DNA from: Verrucomicrobiota bacterium
Lineage (GTDB): Bacteria > Verrucomicrobiota > Verrucomicrobiia > Verrucomicrobiales > Akkermansiaceae
Reading direction: 5' to 3'
Length of the DNA stretch: 16,820 bases
Assembly: GCA_026397695.1 (NCBI GenBank)
Contig: JAPLUJ010000345.1
Coordinates: 1-16,820 of the forward strand
Below are positions 1 to 6,343 of this stretch, piece by piece (the first letter of the stretch is position 1; every line of letters begins with the position of its first letter). Below the pieces are notes generated by a model. The model was not told the origin of the DNA. It saw nothing but the letters and a program-made list of their open reading frames with translations, and searched no databases. The position numbers were made by a program, and so were the translations under genes.

Positions 1-701
1 GCCGCCCGCTCGGCGGTGAAACGCAGCGCGAGCTCCCGCAGCGCTGTTAGATTCCCCTCGCGGAAAAACCCTTCCGCCGCCGCCTGGCCGCGTTCTCCCA
101 TATAGACCTTGCCCTCCGCCATACGTAGTAACAGTTTTTCCACGCTGAGGTCCACGAGCTGGATTTCATGGGCCCGGTCAAGCATCGAGTCGGGAACGGT
201 TTCGCGCACCGCCACGCCGGTGACCTGGCGCACGATGTCGACCTGGCTTTCGATGTGCTGGACGTTGAGCGTGGTGATCACGTCGATGCCCGCGTCGAGC
301 AATTCCAGCACGTCCTGATAGCGTTTCAGGTGACGGCTGCCGGGGGCGTTGGTGTGGGCGAGTTCATCGACTAGCAAGAGATCCGGGCGGCGCTGGATGG
401 CGGCATCCAGATCAAACTCTTCGATTGTGTGGCCGGTGTGCTCGATTTTCGCGCGCGGCAGCAAGGTCAGTCCTGCCAGCAGCACGGCGGTTTCCGTGCG
501 GCCGTGGGTTTCCACCACACCCACCAGCACATTGAGTCCGTCGTGTTGGCGCTGCCTTGCCAGCAGCAGCATCGCATAGGTCTTGCCCACCCCGGGGCAC
601 ATGCCTAACAGAATATAGAGCCGTCCGCGCTGCTCCATATTTTCCTCGCGCCGCAAACGGGCGAGCAGGGCGTCGGGATCGGGGCGGGGATCGTCGGTCA
701 T
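1..701 (-). CDS. kdpD: Osmosensitive K+ channel histidine kinase KdpD, N-terminal part (cut by window edge)
   Basis: The reading frame starts at the ATG at 701 and runs open to the left edge, giving 233 codons. It encodes the cytoplasmic KdpD input domain. Visible landmarks are a Walker A motif GMCPGVGKT (residues 33-41), the GRTET stretch (about 67-71), DELAHTNAPGSRH (112-124) followed by KRYQDV, and TTLNVQHIES (143-152). These are hallmarks of the KdpD family, which autophosphorylates and passes phosphate to KdpE to switch on kdpFABC when K+ is limiting. The USP-like, membrane and kinase domains would lie left of the window. The gene begins 12 bases after the vapC stop and about 5.2 kb from kdpC, so it is detached from its structural genes and may be transcribed with vapBC. 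No strong Shine-Dalgarno sequence is visible. Family assignment is secure; completeness cannot be judged. Confidence 0.95.
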   Translation of the reverse strand, partial: MTDDPRPDPDALLARLRREENMEQRGRLYILLGMCPGVGKTYAMLLLARQRQHDGLNVLVGVVETHGRTETAVLLAGLTLLPRAKIEHTGHTIEEFDLDAAIQRRPDLLLVDELAHTNAPGSRHLKRYQDVLELLDAGIDVITTLNVQHIESQVDIVRQVTGVAVRETVPDSMLDRAHEIQLVDLSVEKLLLRMAEGKVYMGERGQAAAEGFFREGNLTALRELALRFTAERA

Positions 702-713
702 GGGGGCGTGAGG

Positions 714-1148
714 TCAGAGTTTGGGTACCTTAAGCCCGGCGGCCTTGGCCAGCGCGGTCTGGCAGACATCGAATGTTAGAAATTCCTTGATTCCGAGGGC
801 GAGCGCGTTGGAAACGTGAAGAATGTCAAGCGACCGGGTGCCGAGCGTCCGGGTGAAAATCGCGCCGAGGCGCTCTGCCTCTTCCGCTGCCGCAGGAGAT
901 ACCTCTGTAACTTGATAAACGCCCTCTGCCGTCCGTTTCCTGACCATTTCAAAAACATCGGCAGCCTCGGACTCCAGGATCTCGCGCCGGAAAACCCGCA
1001 GCCGGATCGCATTCCTGAATTCCAGTTGGTGCAGCCAGGTCCAGGCAAGCGGAAACGCCTGCGACTGCATTCTGGCGATCGCACGGGGCGTGTTCGCGTC
1101 ACGGCTGTGCACTGAAACCAGAAAAGCGGTATCGGCGTAGGCTTTCAC
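714..1148 (-). CDS. vapC: VapC-like PIN-domain ribonuclease toxin
   Basis: A 144-residue protein with the PIN-domain layout: Asp6 in the first strand (AYADTAFL), Glu43 (QLEFRNAI), Asp108 (RSLDILHVSNAL) and Asp127 (FLTFDVCQ) form the expected metal-binding acidic set. Families of this kind are Mg2+-dependent endoribonucleases that cleave tRNA or rRNA when freed from their antitoxin. The start is GTG at 1148; its first bases overlap the stop of the upstream antitoxin gene by 4 nt, the usual sign of translational coupling. All catalytic positions are retained, so the toxin looks functional. It lies directly upstream of kdpD in the same orientation. The cellular target cannot be read from the sequence. 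Confidence 0.88.
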   Translation of the reverse strand: MKAYADTAFLVSVHSRDANTPRAIARMQSQAFPLAWTWLHQLEFRNAIRLRVFRREILESEAADVFEMVRKRTAEGVYQVTEVSPAAAEEAERLGAIFTRTLGTRSLDILHVSNALALGIKEFLTFDVCQTALAKAAGLKVPKL

Positions 1149-1399
1149 CGGTTGCTGCGGTCGTAATCCATCAATTCCGTCCCGGTGGTCGGCAATATCC
1201 GGTCACCGAAAATCTCCCGCAGGTCGTTTTCGAAGTCCCGGCGGATCACCTTTTTCTTCTTGGGTTTCCTCGCCGCCGCCGGCGCCAATACCGCCACCAC
1301 CTTGTTGAAACGGGTGATTTGCACGGATTCCCCCTGCTCCACCCAGCCAAGCACGGTGGTGGTGGAATGTTTCAATTCACGGATATTCGTCGTCCTCAT
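1145..1399 (-). CDS. vapB: VapB-like antitoxin (Phd/prevent-host-death type)
   Basis: An 84-residue protein when started at the ATG at 1399 (MRTTNIRELKH); an upstream in-frame ATG at 1408 would add three residues. The N-terminal half, with NIRELKHSTTTVLGWVEQGE and then QITRFNKVVAVLAP, matches the Phd/YefM-like fold, in which a small DNA-binding domain sits before a flexible toxin-neutralising tail. The tail here is basic (KPKKKK near residue 45) and then acidic. It overlaps the PIN toxin gene by 4 nt, typical of a toxin-antitoxin operon. Two TGTGNCACA palindromes lie over and just before the start codon and are good candidates for an autoregulatory operator. Antitoxin role is inferred from fold and pairing. 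Confidence 0.82.
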   Translation of the reverse strand: MRTTNIRELKHSTTTVLGWVEQGESVQITRFNKVVAVLAPAAARKPKKKKVIRRDFENDLREIFGDRILPTTGTELMDYDRSNR

Positions 1400-1420
1400 G
1401 TGGCACATTGATGTGACACA
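1399..1420. promoter_or_regulatory. Paired TGTGNCACA palindromes, candidate VapBC operator
   Basis: Two copies of a 9-bp palindrome, TGTGGCACA at 1399-1407 and TGTGACACA at 1412-1420, start 13 bases apart and overlap the vapB start codon. Paired palindromes at this position are what VapB-type antitoxins commonly bind to repress their own operon. Binding is inferred from position and symmetry only. Confidence 0.5.
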
Positions 1421-1538
1421 ACTGGGGGCATGTCAAGAAAAAGGAGATTTTATTAGCCCAAGGAAAGCGGCTACGGAGCTTGGGGACCGGGCGGAAAATG
1501 GCGCTTGAATCATGCTCGCGAACGGGTAGTTTGAAGCC

Positions 1539-1769
1539 ATGAATTTCATCGAGTCGAAAGCCAACGTCATGATGGGAAAACCGGTGATTGCCGGAACCCG
1601 GATCTCTGTGGAATGCATTCTCGAACGTCTTGCTGCGGGTGAGACCATCGAACAGATCGTCGCGGAGCATCCACGATTGACGCGGGAAGCGGTGTTGGCG
1701 GCCGTTGAATTCGCTGCAAGAGCCTTGCGGGCGGATGTCGTCTATCCAGTCGCCGGAAATGCCGCATGA
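1539..1769 (+). CDS. DUF433-family putative antitoxin
   Basis: A 76-residue protein with the DUF433 pattern: GKPVIAGTRISVECILERLAAGETIEQIVAEHP. The family contains a winged-helix-like DNA-binding domain and is usually found immediately before a PIN-like DUF5615 gene, as here, which suggests an antitoxin and autorepressor. Its last bases overlap the start of that gene by 4 nt (ATGA at 1766-1769), so the two are translationally coupled. It is transcribed away from vapB, leaving about 130 bases for two divergent promoters. The N-terminus is short compared with some homologues but carries the full motif. Function is inferred from the family. Confidence 0.85.
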   Translation: MNFIESKANVMMGKPVIAGTRISVECILERLAAGETIEQIVAEHPRLTREAVLAAVEFAARALRADVVYPVAGNAA

Positions 1770-2131
1770 AACTGCTGGCCGACGAGAACATCGATCTCTC
1801 CCTCGTGGCCCGTTTGCGGGAGCATGGACATCAGGTGCTCGCGGTGGCGGAAATGGAACCGGGCATTCCTGATGACGTGGTGTTGGAGCGGGCCAATGTG
1901 GAGACGGCGATGCTGCTCACGGAGGACAAGGATTTCGGTGAATTGGCATTCCGCCAGGCGATCGTCCATCACGGGGTGATTCTCGTCCGGCTAGCAGGAT
2001 TGCCCACTGCTGCAAAAACTGCAATCCTCATCCAATTGCTAGAGGAGCATCGCCTTGAACTGCTCGGTTCGTTTACTGTTGTTTCGCCGGGATTGGTGCG
2101 GATCCGCTCGGTGCCGGGAGTCAGTTCATAG
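1766..2131 (+). CDS. DUF5615 PIN-like protein, putative toxin
   Basis: A 121-residue protein beginning MKLLADENIDLSLVARLRE and carrying LLTEDKDFGELAF (about residues 51-63). These are the DEN and DxDF elements of the DUF5615 PIN-like family, whose acidic residues are thought to form a nuclease-like site. The partner DUF433 gene ends four bases inside its start. Together they form the second toxin-antitoxin-like pair in a 1.4-kb stretch. The 3' end stops at TAG, just before a short ACCGG/CCGGT hairpin (2133-2145) without a T tract. The last residues (VPGVSS) look slightly extended compared with the usual family ending. A nuclease toxin role is inferred, not shown. Confidence 0.82.
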   Translation: MKLLADENIDLSLVARLREHGHQVLAVAEMEPGIPDDVVLERANVETAMLLTEDKDFGELAFRQAIVHHGVILVRLAGLPTAAKTAILIQLLEEHRLELLGSFTVVSPGLVRIRSVPGVSS

Positions 2132-2250
2132 ACCGGAGGCCCGGTATAGTTCGCCTCGTCGTCGCTGCTGGTGATGGTGCCGCCGCCGCTCTCGATCTTG
2201 CAGCCGGTGTAGCCGAAATATGTGCCGGGAACGGTGATTCGAGAAGCCAT
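2119..2250 (-). pseudogene. Possible N-terminal fragment of an unknown protein
   Basis: A minus-strand frame from the ATG at 2250 reads MASRITVPGTYFGYTGC and continues with a Gly/Thr/Ser-rich stretch ending GPPVYEL, after which it runs antisense into the DUF5615 gene. The composition is protein-like and a GTGAGGG purine tract precedes the ATG. It lies 40 bases downstream of the protease gene in the same direction. I do not recognise a family. It is best read as the 5' stub of a gene cut off when the DUF433/DUF5615 pair arrived, but it could be chance. Confidence 0.3.
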
Positions 2251-2289
2251 CCCTCACCGCGCGGATATCAAATGGCGGGGCTGTAATTG

Positions 2290-3024
2290 TTAGGTGATCT
2301 GCTGTGTATACGGCTTCCAAAGCTCTTCCCTGAGATATTCCGGCATAATCTGATGCTGATCGAGAAGCTCAAGGATGGGAAGTGGACCTACAACTGCCAT
2401 GAACCCTAACTCTTCAGGCAATGAGCCCTTGAGCATAGCTCGCGTCACAACTCCCAAGCAGTGGTGGGGAGGAGTGAGCGCGGGGCCGCCACTAAATCCT
2501 CCACGCGCAAGACATGACACCACATAAACCCTTTGGTCATCAAAGTATGTGTTGAATGAAGCGTTGACCTCGGCGCGCGCGCAAACCAAAACCGGCAATC
2601 GACTACCAGGAATTGGAGGGAAACCCATTACGACGACAGTACGGAGCAAGAGTTTGTTGTCGAACAGATCATCCAGCACGTGCAAGAATGGGATCTGCGG
2701 TGCATTGATGCCGTCAATTCGTAATGCGGCGAGATCGTAGTTTTCATTCGAGTGAAAGTAAGGCCCACGAATCCGCGTCGCCTCACCGGCAAAATACGTC
2801 GTGGAATAGCTTCCTCCTGACTGCTTGATCCCAGCGTTCGTCGTGGCGATCTTCGTTATCTGACAACCCTCAACAACATGACGAGCGGTAATGAACACAT
2901 TGTCGCCGATGTGGAAGCAGGTTCCGATTCCCTTATCACCTGTCGCACTCTCTACAGCGACGTATGCGACGCCTGGCGCGAACATCTCGAATAACAAGCG
3001 CTCTGGAGATGGTTTCTCTTTCAT
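2290..3024 (-). CDS. Trypsin-like serine protease, cytoplasmic, standalone
   Basis: A 244-residue protein (ATG at 3024; a TTG at 3036 would add four residues) with a complete PA-clan catalytic triad: His in FITARHVVEG, Asp in NENYDLAALRI and the nucleophile Ser in ARGGFSGGPAL. There is no signal peptide, membrane segment or PDZ domain, so it is not a DegP/HtrA-type envelope protease. The short N-terminal extension before the protease core is charged. It is the last gene of a three-gene minus-strand block whose base composition is clearly lower in GC than the flanking kdp genes. Standalone trypsin-like proteins are found both as housekeeping proteases and as effectors in bacterial defence islands; the sequence does not decide between them. 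It ends in TAA followed by CA. Confidence 0.82.
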   Translation of the reverse strand: MKEKPSPERLLFEMFAPGVAYVAVESATGDKGIGTCFHIGDNVFITARHVVEGCQITKIATTNAGIKQSGGSYSTTYFAGEATRIRGPYFHSNENYDLAALRIDGINAPQIPFLHVLDDLFDNKLLLRTVVVMGFPPIPGSRLPVLVCARAEVNASFNTYFDDQRVYVVSCLARGGFSGGPALTPPHHCLGVVTRAMLKGSLPEELGFMAVVGPLPILELLDQHQIMPEYLREELWKPYTQQIT

Positions 3025-3091
3025 TTCTTGGTGCAAACCCCAAACCCACCGATGACCAGCGGTCGGACAATGTTAGGCGTTGAGGATTGGG

Positions 3092-3604
3092 TCATACCTG
3101 CGTGACGAGTTTATGTCGCTTTATCACCGCTTCAAAGGCGATAAAACGACTGGTAAAATCCGTTCCATATGTTGTGTAAAGTCTCGAGTAATCGGGGTGA
3201 TTCCTGTCAAAGCCGTTTGGAATGATCTGGCCAATAAACACCCTCGAAATATAACCAAAGGTATCAATTCCGGCTTCCTGCGCTCTGGATAATGCCATGT
3301 CATAAGCTTCAGAGTGGATTTCCTTGACTCTCGAATCATCAGTTACTAGGGATGAGTATTCAATGAACATTGCTTCGGATAGTCCACGACACCAGGCTAT
3401 CTCAAATATGCTACATATGGCATCCCGACGCTCTCTGATGTAGATATCGAGCCTCACCTCCCGCAGCACAGAGCTCTGTTGAGATAAGCGTGCAAACTCG
3501 CCAGAGTCTGCTTGTGCATATTGGTCTGAAAAGATTCCGTCCAATTGCTTTCTCACGAAATCCGGCGGTGTAATCTTGATTTTTGATGGTCCAAATAATC
3601 CCAT
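3092..3604 (-). CDS. Hypothetical protein, about 170 residues, unknown family
   Basis: The ATG at 3604 (MGLFGPSKIKITPPDF) is preferred over an upstream ATG at 3670, because an AAAGAA purine stretch precedes it and the N-terminal motif looks natural. The protein is soluble and mostly helical by appearance, with many charged residues, a CSIFEIAWCRG segment and a C-terminal Arg/Lys-rich end (IKRHKLVTQV). No signal peptide or membrane segment is visible. I do not recognise the family. The MGLFG start resembles small cytosolic proteins with a glycine-rich N-terminus, but that is no basis for a function. It has low GC like its neighbours and probably shares an operon with the protease downstream (gap about 67 bases) and the small membrane protein upstream. 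Confidence 0.6.
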   Translation of the reverse strand: MGLFGPSKIKITPPDFVRKQLDGIFSDQYAQADSGEFARLSQQSSVLREVRLDIYIRERRDAICSIFEIAWCRGLSEAMFIEYSSLVTDDSRVKEIHSEAYDMALSRAQEAGIDTFGYISRVFIGQIIPNGFDRNHPDYSRLYTTYGTDFTSRFIAFEAVIKRHKLVTQV

Positions 3605-3699
3605 GTTATAGTTTCTTTCGTTTTTGAATAGGTTCACGCGTGACTTGTTCGACGGTCGCTGGTAGCTCATTCGCGTCGCTCGAAGATTGTCCCAATTAT

Positions 3700-4023
3700 C
3701 TATGCCGCAGCCATCATCGCCAGTCCGACAGCCAGATATGGGACTCTCAGGTGTTCCATGTGACTGTGACCTGGATCGATGCCTCCGCTGCCAAGAATCT
3801 GGGGTGGATCAACAACAACTTGGCCTATACCGTAAAGCGCATTGCTCCCGCCAACTATCCACAACACCAAAAGCACGAACACTAACGCCACTTCGACGAT
3901 CGCGCGGAACTTCGATTCGCCACTTGAACGACAGCGCTTATAAACAAATGGGCCGGCGATTACCCATGTACCCATCGCGGTCCCGACGGCTCCCGTCCAG
4001 TTGATCGTCATTATTATACTCAA
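3700..4023 (-). CDS. Small membrane protein, unknown function
   Basis: A 107-residue protein with two clear hydrophobic segments (about residues 10-28 and 41-60) and a third that begins near residue 95 and is cut short by the stop codon after MMAAA. The loop contains DPGHSHMEH, a His-rich stretch. The abrupt ending within a hydrophobic run suggests either a short third helix or a 3' truncation. The start could be the ATG at 4023 or a second in-frame ATG at 4011. It is the first gene of the low-GC block. I do not recognise a family. Confidence 0.5.
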   Translation of the reverse strand: MSIIMTINWTGAVGTAMGTWVIAGPFVYKRCRSSGESKFRAIVEVALVFVLLVLWIVGGSNALYGIGQVVVDPPQILGSGGIDPGHSHMEHLRVPYLAVGLAMMAAA

Positions 4024-4260
4024 TGTGGTTTTGTCGCCAAACTAAAACTAGGTTTCACCGGCCTTTCTAGCACTTCATCCGGCCCGGGCAAGCGAATTCC
4101 CGCCATTTTTCCACAGACCGCGGACAACCGGCCACGCTTCCGCACTTCCTCAGCATCAAATCCGTCACGTTGCCGCCGACGATTTTGGTAAGACTCAGAG
4201 ATCCCGTGCTCTGTCGGATTTCGGCACTGGTGCGAGAAATCAGGTGAGGCCATCTGGCTC
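4024..4260. other. Stretch without a supportable gene
   Basis: This stretch lies between the low-GC block and the hairpin behind the kdpC-like remnant. Minus-strand frames here are open but look unlike recognisable proteins and carry no clear start or ribosome binding site. It probably holds decayed sequence from the join between the island and the kdp locus. Confidence 0.4.
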
Positions 4261-4289
4261 CGGGCAGGATGGCGCGGGCATCCTGCCCG
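4261..4289. repeat. Perfect 11-bp inverted repeat (REP-like hairpin or terminator)
   Basis: CGGGCAGGATG at 4261-4271 and its exact complement CATCCTGCCCG at 4279-4289 flank a 7-base loop. The stem is GC-rich and starts 12 bases after the stop codon of the kdpC-like remnant on the minus strand. There is no T tract after it, so it is either a Rho-independent-like terminator without a tail, an mRNA-stabilising 3' hairpin or a REP-type element. Only one copy is seen in the window. Confidence 0.65.
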
Positions 4290-4300
4290 CCGCCTCTCAT

Positions 4301-4462
4301 TCACTTGATCCCATCGAGTGACAGATTGAAGCGGCACAATGGGATCCGCTCGCCGCCGACCATGCGGTGGGGATGGGGTTCCGACATTTTTTCGATGAGC
4401 AGGCCGATGGAGTGTTCTCCTTCGGGGCCGAGGTTGCGTTCGGCGACGACGCGCGGCAGTTG
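4301..4462 (-). pseudogene. C-terminal remnant of a second KdpC-like paralogue
   Basis: The minus frame from 4462 reads QLPRVVAERNLGPEG, then IEKMSEPHPHRMVGGERI and ends FNLSLDGIK-stop. By hand alignment it matches 35 of 53 residues of the C-terminus of the kdpC-like gene at 5942-6343. Upstream of the first Gln the frame meets a TAA stop and homology ends. The remnant follows the porin gene, whereas the intact copy precedes it. This looks like what is left of a duplicated kdpC-like/porin unit or of a second kdp operon. Several normally conserved positions have changed (VNLLRLNL has become IPLCRFNL), which fits decay. Confidence 0.75.
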
Positions 4463-4521
4463 CGCCCGCTGTTAGCCAGCGAGCTGCCGTCGCAGTATTC
4501 ATGCCGACGACGAAAACACTG

Positions 4522-5851
4522 TTAAAAGGTGAAGAGGGCGTCCATGCTGAAGGTGAACTGATTTTCGTGGCCGCCGGCGAAGACCTGTTGGTCAGCGTGG
4601 TCGTAGCGGATTTCCGGCCGCAAGAGCAAGTGCGACAGGATGGGGTTTTCCGCAAATGGCTTGATGGCCACGCCCACGGTGGCCTCGTAGTAGTTGGCGC
4701 TGACGGGCGCACCGGTGGAGAAGCCATCTGCGGCGTCTTTGTACCACTCCAGCCGGGTGTTCAGCGTGAAGCGCGGATCAATCTGATAGCTGACATATTG
4801 GGCCACACCGCCCCAATGCTTGGCCCCGTCCGGCAAGCCGGGGATATGCGGAGCGGTAACGTAGTCAAAACCCAGCCCGAGGCTCAATTTGTCCGATAGC
4901 TTGTGAGTGATAGCTTGTGAGTGATAGCTTGTGAGTGATCACCAGGTCCAAGGCGGTCCACCAGTCGCGGCTGTCGCCAGGTGGAAGGTTCTGTCCGACC
5001 GCAATCGGAAACTCCGGTCCTTCCGTCATCACAAAAACAATGGATGTATTGGCGGTGGGCGCATAGGTCACGCGGCCCAGAAAGTCCAGAGAACCGTTGG
5101 AGTCGTTGGTCGATTGGTTCCAGCCGCGCGTGAAGCCGGCGTCAAACGTCCACTGGGGGTTCAGCATGTAAGTGACCAAAGCGCCCGTCTGGGTGCCCGG
5201 TTCGGCGTAGAGAAACTGGTAACTATAGGAATAGAGCGACCTGGCCGGATCACCGAAGGCCCCGTAGATGTTGGCGCTGAAATGCTCGAAGCCGGCCAGC
5301 TCGAGACATTTGCCCATGCGGAGTCGCAGCGGCACGTCGGGGAATGTGACGTCCACATAGGCTTGGAGGAGATCCCATTGATTGCGACCGGTCTGCGAAT
5401 CCATCATTCCGTTCGAGTGGATGAACGCCGCATCTGCGCCATAGATGCCTTCCACGCGGAATCCCACGTCAAACTCCTTCTTGGTCGGATCAACCGTTCG
5501 CTCGACATTCAAACTGAGCTTGTCAAGGATGGCGGCGTTTTTAAAGTTGTTATATCCGATGTAGGTAGGGCCATCCCGGATGCCCGGCGCGGAGAAGTCA
5601 TGGAAGTATCCCCCTTCGGCATAGCCATAGATGTTGATTCCGGCCTTGGTCAACGGATCGGCCAATCCCGCCTCTCCCAAAGCCGTCATCAACAGTCCCG
5701 GCGGCGGCGCGGGAACAGGGGTGGGCTCCAGGGTTTTCTTGCTGTCTCCTGACGCTACGGGTGCGTTTGGGTCGGCCCGCAATGAGGTGCTGGTGAACGC
5801 GGCAACGAGTGGAAAACTGGCTGCGGCAATAACAAATTTACTAACATTCAT
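4522..5851 (-). pseudogene. BBP2/OmpL-like outer-membrane beta-barrel porin, out of frame through a 14-bp repeat
   Basis: From the ATG at 5851 the protein has a signal peptide (MNVSKFVIAAASFPLVAAF, probable cleavage after SLRA), a Pro-rich linker, then barrel strands such as INIYGYAEGGYFHDF, NVERTVDPTKKEFDVGFRVE and WDLLQAYVDVTFP typical of the putative beta-barrel porin-2 family. The frame is lost at a threefold 14-bp repeat (4895-4936) and ends early at 4865. If only one repeat unit is read, VITHKLSDKLSLGLGFDY continues straight into the downstream frame, ending ALFTF-stop at 4522, for a restored length of about 433 residues. The gene sits behind kdpC and the kdpC-like gene and is probably their co-transcribed porin. 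It may be a phase-variable gene in the OFF state rather than a dead one. Confidence 0.85.
4895..4936. repeat. Three tandem copies of a 14-bp unit inside the porin gene
   Basis: The unit GATAGCTTGTGAGT (plus strand) occurs exactly three times, at 4895, 4909 and 4923, followed by a partial GAT. The two extra units add 28 bases and shift the porin frame. One or four units would keep it open. Exact repeats of this length can gain or lose units by slipped-strand replication. Confidence 0.95.
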
Positions 5852-5941
5852 GGTGCTTTTTTGTTGGTTTGCGAGGAATTTGTGACTGTGCTTCGGAAAG
5901 CCAATCTGCGGATTGGCGATCGGGAACGAGGGGGTAGCCGC

Positions 5942-6343
5942 TCATTTGATGGCATCGAGCGAAAGGTTGAGGCGCAGGAGATTGACCCGCTCGCCGCCGA
6001 CCACGCGGTAGGGATGGGGTTCGGACAGCTTCTCGATGAGCCGACCGATGGCGCGGGTGCGTTCGGGGTCGAGCTTGCGCTCGGCGGCGATGCGCGGGAC
6101 CTGCGGCCAGGCGTCGGTGACGTCGATCCATAACTCGCCGTCCTCGAGGGTGGTGTTGGGTGGGGCGATGAAATACTGCGGGCCGGTGAGCTTGGCGGCG
6201 AGCAGCGCCACGGCGGCGGCCTTTTCCGTGAGTTCGCTGACCGGGCGGATCGCGCCATCCCACAGGTATTGATAGCAGACGATGGCCGCCACGGCGAACG
6301 CCACCACGATGCCGATGAGCCACTGCCAGAATTTGGTTTTCAT
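5942..6343 (-). CDS. Compact KdpC-like paralogue
   Basis: A 133-residue protein starting at the ATG at 6343, which overlaps the kdpC stop by 4 nt (ATGA), so it is translationally coupled to kdpC. It has one N-terminal membrane segment (about residues 7-28), then LTGPQYFIAPP, reminiscent of the KdpC GxxYFxxRPS region, and ends with VNLLRLNLSLDAI, the KdpC C-terminal signature. In between it lacks the usual KdpC motifs ASGGSNxGP and VTASGSGLDPH; instead it reads LEDGELWIDVTDAWPQVPRIA. It is about two-thirds of normal KdpC length. The preserved overlap, signal-anchor and C-terminus argue for a maintained gene rather than a decayed one. It might modulate or stabilise KdpB like KdpC does; that is inference. 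Confidence 0.75.
   Translation of the reverse strand: MKTKFWQWLIGIVVAFAVAAIVCYQYLWDGAIRPVSELTEKAAAVALLAAKLTGPQYFIAPPNTTLEDGELWIDVTDAWPQVPRIAAERKLDPERTRAIGRLIEKLSEPHPYRVVGGERVNLLRLNLSLDAIK

Noticed and set aside
2132..2145. Terminator after the DUF5615 gene
   Set aside because: The stem is only 5 bp and no T tract follows.
2288..3077. Integron-like attC ends: GCCTAAC at 3071-3077 and ACCTAAC at 2288-2294 (minus strand) close to the ends of low-GC genes
   Set aside because: They fit the RYYYAAC core, but no matching GTTRRRY partner or convincing folded arm was found, there is no integrase, and CTAACA is common in the whole window.
4020..4727. 235-codon minus frame across the kdpC-like remnant and porin end
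   Set aside because: It reads the kdpC-like and porin DNA in the wrong frame and is Arg/Pro/Thr-rich; the remnant in another frame explains the sequence better.
4895..4936. Short direct repeats as a CRISPR array
   Set aside because: The units abut without spacers and lie inside a coding gene; this is a simple tandem repeat.
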